From NCBI RefSeq assembly GCF_000725345.1, contig NZ_CP008852.1:3278001-3342000 (forward strand): a stretch of DNA of 64,000 nucleotides. The letters are read 5' to 3'. Shown here piece by piece: positions 17,487-26,940 of this stretch; within the stretch, counting starts at the first letter, position 1, and each line of letters begins with the position of its first letter. Below the pieces are notes generated by a model, which worked only from the letters and a program-made list of their open reading frames with translations, ran no database searches and was not told the origin of the DNA. The stretch comes from Pelosinus sp. UFO1 (lineage in GTDB: Bacteria > Bacillota > Negativicutes > DSM-13327). The translations under genes and the position numbers were made by a program.

Positions 17487-18698
17487 TCACCTCCAGTTAC
17501 CCCTTTTACGATATTCAGCAGGAGATGAGCCCATAACTCTTTTAAACGCTGTACTAAAATAATGCTGATTACTGTATCCCACCTTTTCCGCTACCTCATA
17601 AAGCTTTACAGCCGGGTCAGTCATAAACTGAATGGCTTTTTGTACCCTTACATGGGTTAAATATTCAACAAAAGAAACACCAATTTCATTCTTTAATAAT
17701 CGGCTTAAATAAGTAGGACTGATTTGAATCGTGTCTGCTAACTCCTGCAATGATAACTCTTCTTTATAAAAATAAGTTTCAATGTGTTTTTGTGCTAGAA
17801 GCACGACAGGCGTATAGCTAACTTTACGATTTAACTCCAATATTAATTCATGATAAGTCGAAGGGATTGAGGACAAGTCCTCTGTTAATGGATGTTGAAC
17901 AATAATTACCACTTGTTTTAAATGTTCCTCAATAGCTTGTTGCAAAGAAGTGCTAAGCTCGTACCATTCTCTTATACTATGGATATTTGTTATTGCAACT
18001 AAGTTATCTGCTTTGTCGTGAAAAATAATGTAGGGCTGCCATTGTTCTAGCAGCTCGCTATAAATATTTTGTATAGCAAATAACAATAGGTGATGATCCC
18101 ACTCTCTTAACAACTGCCCTCTGCTAAATTGCCCTGCTACTTTTAAGATTACCATCCCAGCTATATCAGGTATATCTAGCTCTAAAAAGCGTAGCTGAGT
18201 CTTAATATATTCCTCACTTAGCTGTCCAGTAACCCAGTCATTACAAAAAGATTCTTGTAATAGGGGTAACTTTTTCCTTGTTTCTTGACTCGACCAAGTG
18301 AGGTGATTCTTTTGTAAACGAGAATCGAGAAGTTTTTGTTGGGCTTTTTGTAAAACAGCCTCTAACTGTTCTTTGAGAACCGGTTTTAGCAGGTAGTCAA
18401 ATACTTGTAATTTTATCGCTTGTTGGGCGTAAGTAAATTCATCGTATCCTGTAATGACAATTACGATACAATCTTTTAAAACGTGATTTAATTGTTCAAT
18501 GAACTGCAATCCATTCAAAAATGGCATACAAATATCCACTAATAGAATATCAGGATGGATCTCTTTTGCTAGCTGCAAGGCCATTTCTCCATCCTCAGCC
18601 TCGCCTGCGACTTCCATATCTAATAACCCATTTTCGACTAGACTTCTCAGCCCACGACGAATTTTAGGTTCATCATCAGCAATTAATACCTTTAGCAT
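17487..18698 (-). CDS. Response regulator with AraC-type DNA-binding domain (YesN-like)
   Basis: A 403-residue cytosolic transcription factor. The N-terminal receiver domain has the acidic pair ADDEP, the phosphoacceptor D55 in LLVDICMP and the conserved K in LLKPVLKEQL. A middle region of about 170 residues shows no recognised motif. The C-terminal ~100 residues form two helix-turn-helix units (LQELADTIQISPTYLSRLLK and VAEKVGYSNQHYFSTAFKR). It is 15 bases downstream of its kinase gene. The likely target is the adjacent sugar importer and araD operon. Confidence 0.9.
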   Translation of the reverse strand: MLKVLIADDEPKIRRGLRSLVENGLLDMEVAGEAEDGEMALQLAKEIHPDILLVDICMPFLNGLQFIEQLNHVLKDCIVIVITGYDEFTYAQQAIKLQVFDYLLKPVLKEQLEAVLQKAQQKLLDSRLQKNHLTWSSQETRKKLPLLQESFCNDWVTGQLSEEYIKTQLRFLELDIPDIAGMVILKVAGQFSRGQLLREWDHHLLLFAIQNIYSELLEQWQPYIIFHDKADNLVAITNIHSIREWYELSTSLQQAIEEHLKQVVIIVQHPLTEDLSSIPSTYHELILELNRKVSYTPVVLLAQKHIETYFYKEELSLQELADTIQISPTYLSRLLKNEIGVSFVEYLTHVRVQKAIQFMTDPAVKLYEVAEKVGYSNQHYFSTAFKRVMGSSPAEYRKRGNWR

Positions 18699-18713
18699 TG
18701 AATCACCCCTATT

Positions 18714-20477
18714 TTAAATTAATGGATGCCAGAGTTCTACTTTAGTACCTTCTTCATAAACGCTAGTATAAATTAATCCGTATTCTTTACCAAAAGACAA
18801 GCGAATTCGTTCATTAACATTAAAAATACCAAACCCTGCGGCGGCTGGTTCAACATGGTTGTTGTCAAGTAATTCTCGTATTTCTTTCAGTTTTTCTTTT
18901 GTTATACCAATACCATTATCTACTACACTAAAATATAATTTCTCCTCTTTTACACTACCAGTAATAATGATTTTACCGCCTCCCCGCCTAGCATTAATAC
19001 CATGGTAAATTGCATTCTCGACGAGCGGCTGCAGGATTAACTTCAAAACTCTATAATGTATTATTTCCTCATCATAATGTATCTCGTAGGTCAATTTGTC
19101 TTCGTAACGAGCTTTTTGAATCGCCAAGTAACTGCCTACATGCTCCAATTCTTCATGGACTTGAATCATTTCTTTCCCTTTACTAAGACCAATACGAAAC
19201 AGATTTGCTAGTGCACCTAGAATCTTAACTACATCTTGCGCCCCATGTTCTTGGGCCATCCACTGGATTGTATATAAGGTATTGTACAAAAAATGGGGCT
19301 TAATTTGTGCTTGTAAGGTTTTTAATTCTGCCTCGCGTTTTCGTCGTTGTTCTACATACACCATATCTATTAAATTACTGATTTCTTTTATCATATTGTT
19401 AAAACTATTACCAAGCTGACCAATTTCATCATTGTAACGACTATTAAAACGTACGCTTAAATCTCCTTCCTCCGCTCTTTTCATTAACATACGCAACTTA
19501 CTTAGGGGTTTTGCGATGGATGCGGTAAAAAAGAAAGCGGCGATGACTGCCAGCACTAACGTAATGATTCCAATCATAATTGAATAGTGGCGAAGGTTTG
19601 TCACTTCTTGTAATGTTTCATTTAAAGAAAAGACACCAATCGTTTTCCAGTTCGTATAGGTTGAATCTTTATAAATAATCTGAAACTCACTACCTTGAAT
19701 GGTTTTGACAATGCTATTGTTGTAATCAGTGAGCCATTCATTTTTGACTCGATACACAATGGGATTGATAGGAGCATATACAATACCGCCATTTGCATCC
19801 ATAATATAAAGGAATCCATTTTTTCCTAGAGTAATGGCTTCAATCACTTGTTTGATTTTTTCTAATTTGAGATCAATTAGAATGACACCTAGTCGTCTAC
19901 CTGTAAGAGGATCCATAACGGCCTTAGCAATAGAAACAACTTCATCACCACTATAATTTAAGGTTGCTTTGATATTACGACCAATGGGCTTACTGAACAG
20001 GTGTATCACCTTTGGTGATGCAAAGGCTCGTTTATACCATGACTCCTCCGTAAGAGGGTCACGAGAAATCCGATCCATTCCGTTGCTAATATAAAAATTG
20101 TTATCATTGACCACTAATATTCCTGCAACCTCTTGATGTACATCTGAATAAGTTTTGAGTACTCGCCTGGATTCTTGAATCATATCTTCACTATCGTTTT
20201 CATCATTTTGGTGTTTCATAAAGGCGATAATCTGAGGATCATCGGATAGATAGTAAATTATATTTTCCATATCGTGAATGTAAAATTCTACGTTACGAGT
20301 TACCTGCTCGATCATTTGACCCGTGTGAACCGTGGCCTGATCTTCTATTGACTTACTATAAATTACGTTTCCTAGTACTCCCAAGGTAACAGTGGGCAAT
20401 AAAATTAAGGTAAAGAAATATAGCAGTAGTTTAAAACGAAGGTTTTCTCCCTTTAAGAAGGTACGGAAAGCTCCCAA
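18714..20477 (-). CDS. Sensor histidine kinase (YesM-like)
   Basis: A 587-residue membrane kinase. Two hydrophobic helices (about residues 16-38 and 290-312) enclose an extracytoplasmic sensor of Cache type. A HAMP linker (about 313-365) follows, then the His_kinase domain with the phosphoacceptor His in QIKPHFLYNTL and a HATPase domain with LVENAIYHGI and VDNGIGI. The start is a TTG behind AGGATGG. The extracytoplasmic sensor could contact the fused binding lipoprotein encoded two genes downstream, as in known Firmicute sugar-sensing three-component systems; that contact is inference. Confidence 0.9.
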   Translation of the reverse strand: MGAFRTFLKGENLRFKLLLYFFTLILLPTVTLGVLGNVIYSKSIEDQATVHTGQMIEQVTRNVEFYIHDMENIIYYLSDDPQIIAFMKHQNDENDSEDMIQESRRVLKTYSDVHQEVAGILVVNDNNFYISNGMDRISRDPLTEESWYKRAFASPKVIHLFSKPIGRNIKATLNYSGDEVVSIAKAVMDPLTGRRLGVILIDLKLEKIKQVIEAITLGKNGFLYIMDANGGIVYAPINPIVYRVKNEWLTDYNNSIVKTIQGSEFQIIYKDSTYTNWKTIGVFSLNETLQEVTNLRHYSIMIGIITLVLAVIAAFFFTASIAKPLSKLRMLMKRAEEGDLSVRFNSRYNDEIGQLGNSFNNMIKEISNLIDMVYVEQRRKREAELKTLQAQIKPHFLYNTLYTIQWMAQEHGAQDVVKILGALANLFRIGLSKGKEMIQVHEELEHVGSYLAIQKARYEDKLTYEIHYDEEIIHYRVLKLILQPLVENAIYHGINARRGGGKIIITGSVKEEKLYFSVVDNGIGITKEKLKEIRELLDNNHVEPAAAGFGIFNVNERIRLSFGKEYGLIYTSVYEEGTKVELWHPLI

Positions 20478-20567
20478 TATTGCACCATCCTAGGATTATT
20501 TTTCTGAATTATCTTACTTTCATTATACACAATATAACATAATAAATGGTAAATATTTCATTGGAGC

Positions 20568-20604
20568 AAAAAAATAATCTGTAGAACAATTGGGTTCTAC
20601 AGAT
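20568..20604 (-). terminator. Terminator of the partner-switch/MCP operon
   Basis: On the minus strand ATCTGTAGAAC (20604-20594) pairs perfectly with GTTCTACAGAT (20587-20577) around 6 bases. It is followed by TA and seven T (A run at 20568-20574). It lies 44 bases beyond the MCP stop codon. Confidence 0.9.
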
Positions 20605-20647
20605 ACTTTTTACTTGTTTTTTATGGTCCTATAAAATGCTTCTAAAT

Positions 20648-22378
20648 TTACACCTTAAACTTTTCTACCGAGCCTTTTAATTGATGGGCCATAGCGCTGG
20701 TTTCTTCTGCACTAGCAGCTACCGTCTGCATTGCAGCCGATTGTTGCTGAGAAGAAGCGGCGATTTCCTCACCGTGAGCTGCAACGCTTTCAATCATTGT
20801 TGCAAGAGCATCGATTAATTTTATAATTTGTTCAGAACTTGCAACTTCTGAAGAAGTTACTTTGCCAATTTCCTGTGTTTCCATTACTGTTTTCTTTACC
20901 TCTAGCAAAATGCTATCCAAGGCTTTCCCGGCTGCATTAACGGTAGAAACTCCAGATTCAACCTCTACCACATTTTGGGCCATTGCGGCGACAGCTAAAT
21001 TTGTTTTTTCAGTAACCACATTCACTAGGGAAGTAATCTCTTGTGCCCCTTGGTCTGACTGCTCTGCTAATTTTCGAACTTCTTCTGCAACTACAGCAAA
21101 CCCTCGTCCATGTTCCCCTGCCCGAGCCGCCTCAATAGCAGCGTTAAGAGCTAAAAGATTGGTTTGTTTTGCTAAGTTAGTGATCGTATTCGTGATCTGA
21201 GAGATCTGCTGAGAGTAGGTGTTAAGTTCGCCAATGATTTGACTTGAATGCTGGGTCTGCTCTTTTATATTATCCATGCGCGTAACAGAATCTGTTACTC
21301 TATGTCGCCCATCTTCCGCGGCGACCAGTGTAGTTTCTGAATTTTCCACTGTATTATCAGCCTTAGATTTTGCAATTTGTATCAGACTAGATAACTCAAC
21401 CAGCGCTTGTGATGCCTCTAACATGGACCGATTTCCTAAATCCGCTTCTTGCGCTAATTGTTGCATATTAGCAGATACTTCTTCACTAGAAGAGGTTACC
21501 TCTTCTGTTGATGCCGCCATTTCTTGCGAAGCAGCAGCCAATTGCTCGGACGCCGAACGAATATTACTAATCATCTCTACAAAATGTTTATGCATCTCTT
21601 GTAAAGACCCTGCCAGTTGCCCTATTTCATCTGAACTTGTTACCTCAATATCACCGCGTAAATCACCCTGTGCATATTGATGTGCAATGGCAGTAAGTTT
21701 TGTGATCGGCCGACGAATCATATTCGTTAATGTAATCGCAATAATGATACCTAACACTAAGACAAGCACACTAATAACCGTAGAGGTGGTCATTACACTC
21801 TTACCATTTGCAATACTTTGCGCAACAAGACCTTTTGATAACTCAACATTGATCGCGGCAAAACCGTCTAAGGCTTTTTCAATCGCTGCCGCTTGCGGTG
21901 CTACCCGTTTTGCGAATTCTACTAATTTCACTTTATACTCTTGCGCCGCAGAATAATTTCCTGCAGCTAGCAATGTGTTGTATTGTTTTGCATTAGGCAC
22001 AAACTCAGATAAAACTGCATTTTTATATTTAGTGGTTTCATCAATAACATTTTGTACCTCTGCCTTTTTGTCCGGTCTAGCAAGAGCCAATAAATCCTTT
22101 TCTAATTTTATAACCTTCTCAAAGTCACTATCAATTTTACCTAGGTATGCATCATCACCGTAGGCAACATAGGCACGAAGGCCTGATACAGTTACTTTAT
22201 ATTGATAGGCAATGTCGTTAGCAAGGGTCATTCGAACATTTGCTTGCTCAATTTTTTCTAAATCATCTTTGGCATTTCCTAGTGAAATTAAGGAATTGAT
22301 AGCCATAATCAAAATTAAGGCTATCACCACACCAAAGCTAGCTGCAATTTTAGTACCTATTTTAAGTTGTAATTTCAC
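20648..22378 (-). CDS. Methyl-accepting chemotaxis protein with four-helix-bundle sensor
   Basis: A 576-residue transmembrane receptor. TM1 is about residues 12-32, then a periplasmic four-helix-bundle (4HB_MCP) domain to ~190. TM2 is about 195-217, followed by HAMP (to ~270) and a long cytoplasmic signalling coiled coil. The hairpin tip [19 protein letters not shown] is intact. The start is a GTG. It is the last of four co-directional genes after rsbW-like, STAS and PP2C genes, 24 bases from the phosphatase, which suggests a linked signalling unit. A C-terminal MCP fragment at 30261-30380 resembles the end of this class. Confidence 0.92.
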   Translation of the reverse strand: MKLQLKIGTKIAASFGVVIALILIMAINSLISLGNAKDDLEKIEQANVRMTLANDIAYQYKVTVSGLRAYVAYGDDAYLGKIDSDFEKVIKLEKDLLALARPDKKAEVQNVIDETTKYKNAVLSEFVPNAKQYNTLLAAGNYSAAQEYKVKLVEFAKRVAPQAAAIEKALDGFAAINVELSKGLVAQSIANGKSVMTTSTVISVLVLVLGIIIAITLTNMIRRPITKLTAIAHQYAQGDLRGDIEVTSSDEIGQLAGSLQEMHKHFVEMISNIRSASEQLAAASQEMAASTEEVTSSSEEVSANMQQLAQEADLGNRSMLEASQALVELSSLIQIAKSKADNTVENSETTLVAAEDGRHRVTDSVTRMDNIKEQTQHSSQIIGELNTYSQQISQITNTITNLAKQTNLLALNAAIEAARAGEHGRGFAVVAEEVRKLAEQSDQGAQEITSLVNVVTEKTNLAVAAMAQNVVEVESGVSTVNAAGKALDSILLEVKKTVMETQEIGKVTSSEVASSEQIIKLIDALATMIESVAAHGEEIAASSQQQSAAMQTVAASAEETSAMAHQLKGSVEKFKV

Positions 22379-22402
22379 TTTATTTCATCACCTTTATATT
22401 AT

Positions 22403-23458
22403 TTAATGGAGCATAATTCCCAAACCTGTGGCATCATCACGACATTCTCCACTAGTAACAATTTTTTCACACATTTCAAGTAAGCTCTCGAAATTGAGTT
22501 CCTGTTCTAACGGTTGTTTAAACCGCTCAAATAAGCCATCTGTTAAAAATAGGAAACCTTCACCTGGCTGAAAAGAATACGTATCTTGATCAAAAGTTTC
22601 TCCTTCTTTAATTCCTAAGAAAATTCCAGGAGCCTTTGTTATTTGCGCCTTTTGATTCTTGATACTTATAAAATAATTAATTCCTCCCGCCGAATAGGTA
22701 AGAGTATTACACGTAAAATCAAATTCAAATAAAAACACACCGGCAAATTCTCCGCCCGTAAAAAAGGGCATAACTTCCTTATTCATCCAGGCTAGCTTAT
22801 CTTTTACGGATTTCTTTTTATCGACTACTCTTAAGAAAAGATATTTTAAAAGGTTCGTTTGAAACGCTGCTGCGAGTCCGTGTCCCATAACATCAATTAC
22901 AATGCCATACAATTTTTGTGATTCTTCCTGAAACACGTAATCATATAAATCTCCGCTAATATAATTAGCGGGTTGGTAGATAGAAAAAGTACGAAATAAA
23001 TGATTGTCTGTATCCCTTGGCAGCAATCTACGCTGCACCTTACCTGCCAGTTGAATTTCTTCGCGCATTTTACCATTCGATGTTAGATTTCGTACCACAG
23101 CGGCAAAAACAAACTTTCCATGTAAACTCATATAACGCGAGCTTATTTCTACTTTAAAAATAGAACCGTCCTTCTTAATATGATTGGCAGTAAAAACATA
23201 GCCATCTTTTTGTTTCTTAGCTAAATCCAGATTTTCCTGTATCAACCTGGCCGAATTGTGGCTAATATCTTTAACGAATTTTGTAAGACACTCTTCCTCT
23301 GAATATTGATACATATCTAATGCCTTGCGATTCATAAAAAGAATTTTTCCATTTTCAAAATCTATTAGTATAAAAGGATCATTAATCATATTTAACAGGT
23401 CAATGCGTTGGCAATAACCACAGCTCTCACCGAAAATATTCGAATGCAAAAAACTCAC
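22403..23458 (-). CDS. PAS-domain PP2C-type serine phosphatase (RsbU/SpoIIE-like)
   Basis: A 351-residue soluble phosphatase. Four cysteine/histidine-rich residues near the start (CGYC) precede a PAS domain (about residues 20-130, INDPFILIDFENGKILFMNR). The SpoIIE/PP2C domain follows (about 145-350) with the metal-binding strings YISGDLYDY and IDVMGHGLAAAF and the late FLFLTDGLFERF. It should dephosphorylate the STAS antagonist encoded 16 bases upstream. The start is GTG with GAGGGG 8 bases away. Confidence 0.88.
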   Translation of the reverse strand: MSFLHSNIFGESCGYCQRIDLLNMINDPFILIDFENGKILFMNRKALDMYQYSEEECLTKFVKDISHNSARLIQENLDLAKKQKDGYVFTANHIKKDGSIFKVEISSRYMSLHGKFVFAAVVRNLTSNGKMREEIQLAGKVQRRLLPRDTDNHLFRTFSIYQPANYISGDLYDYVFQEESQKLYGIVIDVMGHGLAAAFQTNLLKYLFLRVVDKKKSVKDKLAWMNKEVMPFFTGGEFAGVFLFEFDFTCNTLTYSAGGINYFISIKNQKAQITKAPGIFLGIKEGETFDQDTYSFQPGEGFLFLTDGLFERFKQPLEQELNFESLLEMCEKIVTSGECRDDATGLGIMLH

Positions 23459-23474
23459 GTGTCCATCCCCTCAT

Positions 23475-23780
23475 CTACGGTTGCATGGTAAAGACTTTGT
23501 TTAGTCTTGTTAGTTCAAAGAGTTCTTTCACGATACCTTTGGCACCTACCAGAACTACACCACCCTCTTTTTGTAATGCTTTTTTCTGTATAGCAACAAG
23601 GACACCTAAGCCCGAACTATCAATATACTCCACCTCATGGAGCTTAATGATAAATTGTTTGTGTCCCGACTCCATAAAGGCAAGCAACTTTTCTCTTAAA
23701 ATTGCAGCATCTTCTACATACAAACTACCTACTAAATTAACCGTAACTTCTTCCCTGTTAGTATTCGTGCTAATTTCCAT
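23475..23780 (-). CDS. STAS-domain anti-sigma-factor antagonist (RsbV/SpoIIAA-like)
   Basis: A 101-residue single STAS domain. The phosphorylatable serine lies in YIDSSGLGVLVAI (Ser55 or Ser56). In the family, phosphorylation by an RsbW-type kinase inactivates it and a PP2C phosphatase restores it; both partners are encoded next to it. Ribosome site AAAGGGG is good. Confidence 0.9.
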   Translation of the reverse strand: MEISTNTNREEVTVNLVGSLYVEDAAILREKLLAFMESGHKQFIIKLHEVEYIDSSGLGVLVAIQKKALQKEGGVVLVGAKGIVKELFELTRLNKVFTMQP

Positions 23781-23833
23781 ACTATTATCCCCTTTCGAAA
23801 TCGCGTTTTTAAGCTTATATTTTTTAAAAAGAT

Positions 23834-24211
23834 CTATACTGTATTAATTTTTTTCACAAATGTGACTTCATTTCCTAGATCATTTAACCAATAAGAGTCC
23901 ACATAATGTTTTATTAAATTAATTCCTCTACCATCTTCTTGCCACAGCTCCGTTGTCTTGGACTCCTTTGAAACTAAAAATCCTTCGCCTTCATCGCGAA
24001 TCGTAATTTTCATTTCATTCGGTAGTTTCACCATAGAAAGATGTACTTTTTTAGAAGCATCTTGTTTATTACCATGAAAAATTGCATTATTAACACCTTC
24101 ATTAATTGCAAGAAATAGGCGAAGAGCATCCTCTCCGCAGTGTCGATCCAACTCTTTTTTGATCGAATCCCTCAAAGTCGCAAACTCTGCAAGTGAGGAA
24201 AAAGAGTACAT
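23834..24211 (-). CDS. RsbW-like serine kinase / anti-sigma factor
   Basis: A 125-residue GHKL ATPase domain (HATPase_c_2). The N box is EGVNNAIFHGN, and the G1 and G2 regions are DEGEGF and DGRGINLIKHYVD. It should phosphorylate the STAS protein and sequester a target when the STAS protein is phosphorylated. It is the first gene of the set, 53 bases before the STAS gene. No sigma factor gene is adjacent, so the target is unknown. Confidence 0.88.
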   Translation of the reverse strand: MYSFSSLAEFATLRDSIKKELDRHCGEDALRLFLAINEGVNNAIFHGNKQDASKKVHLSMVKLPNEMKITIRDEGEGFLVSKESKTTELWQEDGRGINLIKHYVDSYWLNDLGNEVTFVKKINTV

Positions 24212-24552
24212 TACTTTAACCTCCTCTAGTAAGATTATTATTTTTATTTAATAAGAATAAACCTATTACATCTCATATTTGTGCGTCTTACAGTACAAGG
24301 GTATAAACATTGTTAATGTGGCATACTATCGCAACACCGTTTTACACTTTACTAAATTTCGCCATTAAATTACCTTTTCCTTCATTCATTAGCAAATACT
24401 TACAAACCAAAAAATTTCTAACCTATTTCATTACTTGCAGATCCATAATTTTTATTGCAATTAATTATAGTTGTATACCACATTTGACCTTGCCTTGCAA
24501 AAATTCCCTTGGTAAAATGGTAAGTGAAACTATTTACAGGAGACGAACCATT
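24212..24552. other. Divergent promoter region between the RsbW-like gene and the M48 protease
   Basis: No gene is seen in these 341 bases. For the plus-strand protease a possible sigma-A promoter is TTGCCT (24490-24495) and TAAAAT (24513-24518) with a 17-base spacer, followed by an AGGAG ribosome site near 24538. The open frame running through from 24310 appears to be chance. Confidence 0.5.
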
Positions 24553-25626
24553 ATGAAAAAAAGCATCTTCAGGAAAATAACATCTAGTTTTCTCGTCGCT
24601 TTTATTCTTTTACTGTCTAATTTCACAAATTTGGGTAAGGTAGAAGCAGCCAGTACTATGCAAACTTTGCTATACGGTGGTTTGGCCTTTGCCTATATTA
24701 ATGGACAGTTAAACAATCTAAACGATAATCACCAGAAGGATTTATTACAGCAAACTCAGCGTCAAACTGGCGTTTATGAAAATGAGGCAATGACGACTAA
24801 GGTGGATAGTATCGCTAACAGACTTATGTCAAATGGAATTGTAAAAGAGCACTATGCCGTATATGTTACGCCTGATAAATCTTTTAATGCCTTTTGTACT
24901 TTAGGACATATAGTTGCAGTCAATCGAGGGGCCGTAGAATTATTAAATGAAGATGAATTAGCTGCTGTTTTGGGCCATGAAATGTCTCATGGCGAGCACA
25001 AAGACCCGGTTGAAGGAACTAAAAAAGCAGTGGGAATTGGTGTCTTGGTCGACTTATATATACAAAACAATCCGAATACAACCAGCACCGTACTGAGTAG
25101 TGCCGCAGGCAACTATGTAAATAATGAAGTCATTACCATGCAACAGGAATGGAATGCAGATAATGCAGGATTTGCGAATGCAGTGGCTGCGGGTTATAAC
25201 CCAGGAGGAGGCGCTGCCTCCATGGTTGTACTCCGTGCCAAACTGGGCGAGCTCTGGCATGAAGGATTAAGTAAAGTGATTAATCCTAATAATCATCCAA
25301 AAACTAGTGACCGAATTAATAATTTTGCCAAACATATGACAGACTTTAGTGGCGGAGTAGTTACGGTAAAAAAAGATAAAACAGTACAACTTAAAGGCCA
25401 AGATATTGTCACTCCAACAAAGGCCTTTGGACTGATGGCTGAAGAAAGAGCGTATTTAGTTGCTGGAAATCTTGCTAAAGTATACCATAACAATGCTCTT
25501 AGCACTGCCTATGTAGACAGCGACGGTGCAGTTTATATTGGTGATCAACGGATTATGACCCCTGCGGATAATGATGAAAGCGGCCAAGATATCGCAGACA
25601 GAATTAATCGAATTACAGGTCAGTAG
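24553..25626 (+). CDS. Secreted M48-family zinc metalloprotease
   Basis: A 357-residue exported protease. The N-terminus is a signal peptide (KK, a hydrophobic stretch to ~residue 22, cleavage probably near VEA at 30-32). The zinc site is HEMSH (His142, His146) with the third ligand Glu199 in EWNAD. The upstream LNEDELAAVLG is typical of M48 proteins of the BepA/LoiP/YggG group. Residues ~285-357 form a C-terminal tail without recognised motif. A quality-control role in the cell envelope is likely by family. It is a single-gene unit with a strong terminator. I chose the ATG at 24553 for its ribosome site and signal peptide. Confidence 0.88.
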   Translation: MKKSIFRKITSSFLVAFILLLSNFTNLGKVEAASTMQTLLYGGLAFAYINGQLNNLNDNHQKDLLQQTQRQTGVYENEAMTTKVDSIANRLMSNGIVKEHYAVYVTPDKSFNAFCTLGHIVAVNRGAVELLNEDELAAVLGHEMSHGEHKDPVEGTKKAVGIGVLVDLYIQNNPNTTSTVLSSAAGNYVNNEVITMQQEWNADNAGFANAVAAGYNPGGGAASMVVLRAKLGELWHEGLSKVINPNNHPKTSDRINNFAKHMTDFSGGVVTVKKDKTVQLKGQDIVTPTKAFGLMAEERAYLVAGNLAKVYHNNALSTAYVDSDGAVYIGDQRIMTPADNDESGQDIADRINRITGQ

Positions 25627-25646
25627 AATTACTTACATAGCAAAAT

Positions 25647-25698
25647 AAAAATAGAACACAAAGTGGGCACTTAAATCCCTTCTTTGTGTTCTATTTTT
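25647..25698. terminator. Bidirectional terminator between the M48 and hydroxyacid dehydrogenase genes
   Basis: Bases 25647-25663 pair perfectly (17 bp) with 25682-25698 around an 18-base loop, with five A at the left base and five T at the right. It serves the plus-strand protease gene and probably also the minus-strand dehydrogenase gene that ends at 25770. Confidence 0.88.
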
Positions 25699-25769
25699 CA
25701 TATTGGAAATTACTTTTCACTACTTCTGCATTAGTGCCTTCTTAACCAGTTACTTTAGGGCACATGGCG

Positions 25770-26729
25770 TTACTTATTTACAATATTAACAGGTGTATTT
25801 TCTAAGAATTTTGCTAGGTTATCAACTGCAATATCCATCAGTCTTGATCTGGATTCTTTAGGTGCCCAAGCAATATGTGGTGTAATAATGCAATTTTTAG
25901 CCGTAAGTAGAGGATTATCTGCTTTAATTGGTTCCGTTGACACAACATCAAGAGCTGCTGCATATACTTTACCGCTATTTAAGGCTTCTGCCAAATCTTC
26001 TTCCACAACGAGTGGACCACGAGATGTATTGATAAGGATGACGCCATCTTTCATTTTCGCAATATTGCTTTTGTTAACAATTCCTTTTGTGCTGTCAAAT
26101 AAAGGACAATGTAGTGATATAACATCCGAGTTAGCCAAGAGTTCATCAAGGCTTACATATTGCAGCGTATCGCTTTTCAAAGCGTCAATTTCATAGGAAT
26201 CAAAGGCTAATACTTTCATGCCTAGTGCTTGGGCAATTTTAGCTGTAGCTTGCCCTATTCTACCAAAACCGATAATACCTAACGTTTTACCCGCAAGCTC
26301 GATGAGAGGATAATTCCAATAGCACCAATCTGGGCAATTGGTCCAATCACCATTCATAACACTTTTGCTGTGTTCCCCAATATGATGACATACTTCGAGG
26401 AGCAGTGCTATGGTAATTTGAGATACGGCTGTTGTTCCATAGGTTGGAATATTGGCTACAGGAATACCTTTTTCCTTAGCAATATCTACATCAACAACAT
26501 TATAGCCCGTTGCTAATACACCAATAAACTTTATGCCTGAACAAGCAGCAAATATTTCTTTATTAATCACCGTTTTATTAGTGAAAACGATTTCTGCATC
26601 CCCAATTCTTTCAATCGTTTTCTCGGCAGGAGTTCTATCATAAACAGCTACATCACCTAATGCTTTTAATCCGTCCCAGCTCAAGTCACCAGGGTTTAAA
26701 GTATAACCATCTAATACAACTATTTTCAT
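25770..26729 (-). CDS. D-2-hydroxyacid dehydrogenase (glycerate/hydroxypyruvate reductase type)
   Basis: A 319-residue NAD(P)H-dependent dehydrogenase. The nucleotide-binding motif is GFGRIGQATAKIAQALG. The catalytic Arg lies in NTSRGPLV and the catalytic His in ITPHIAWAPKES; the Glu of the triad lies between them. The best family match from memory is glycerate dehydrogenase/hydroxypyruvate reductase, though D-lactate or other 2-oxoacid substrates cannot be excluded. A hydroxypyruvate-isomerase-like gene and a GarR-type pseudogene nearby support C3 hydroxyacid chemistry. Ribosome site GGAG precedes the ATG. Confidence 0.85.
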   Translation of the reverse strand: MKIVVLDGYTLNPGDLSWDGLKALGDVAVYDRTPAEKTIERIGDAEIVFTNKTVINKEIFAACSGIKFIGVLATGYNVVDVDIAKEKGIPVANIPTYGTTAVSQITIALLLEVCHHIGEHSKSVMNGDWTNCPDWCYWNYPLIELAGKTLGIIGFGRIGQATAKIAQALGMKVLAFDSYEIDALKSDTLQYVSLDELLANSDVISLHCPLFDSTKGIVNKSNIAKMKDGVILINTSRGPLVVEEDLAEALNSGKVYAAALDVVSTEPIKADNPLLTAKNCIITPHIAWAPKESRSRLMDIAVDNLAKFLENTPVNIVNK

Positions 26730-26797
26730 ATTAACACTCCATTATTATTGTTTACAGTAAAGCCTCCCATCAAAAGATAAGGAGCCTTACTATTTTT

Positions 26798-26940
26798 TAT
26801 CGTTTTACTTCAATTTTAGCCATTTTCTCGTGGTATTTCACTAAGCTACCATGATCGGCATCGCCCATACCTCTGCTTTGAGGGTTTGGGCTGCCGTTAG
26901 TGGAATTAATACGCCAAATTCATAAAAGGCTTTAGTATAG
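26798..26940 (-). pseudogene. Remnant of a GarR/3-hydroxyisobutyrate dehydrogenase-type gene (C-terminus)
   Basis: Minus-strand translation gives AFYEFGVLIPLTAAQTLKAE in one frame, then after a one-base shift GMGDADHGSLVKYHEKMAKI and EVKR before a TAA at 26798. Together these match the last ~45 residues of tartronate semialdehyde reductase or 3-hydroxyisobutyrate dehydrogenase, with several residues missing at the junction. Nothing of the N-terminal NAD domain remains; the stump abuts the DUF362 stop codon. Confidence 0.6.

Noticed and set aside
21276-21680. 134-codon plus-strand frame opposite the MCP
   Set aside because: Composition is that of an antisense reading of an Ala/Ser/Glu-rich coiled coil; no ribosome site, no recognisable domain.
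24310-24552. Extended N-terminus of the M48 protease from base 24310
   Set aside because: The extension would put ~80 residues before a perfect signal peptide; the ATG at 24553 has an AGGAG site and a promoter-like sequence lies inside the extension.
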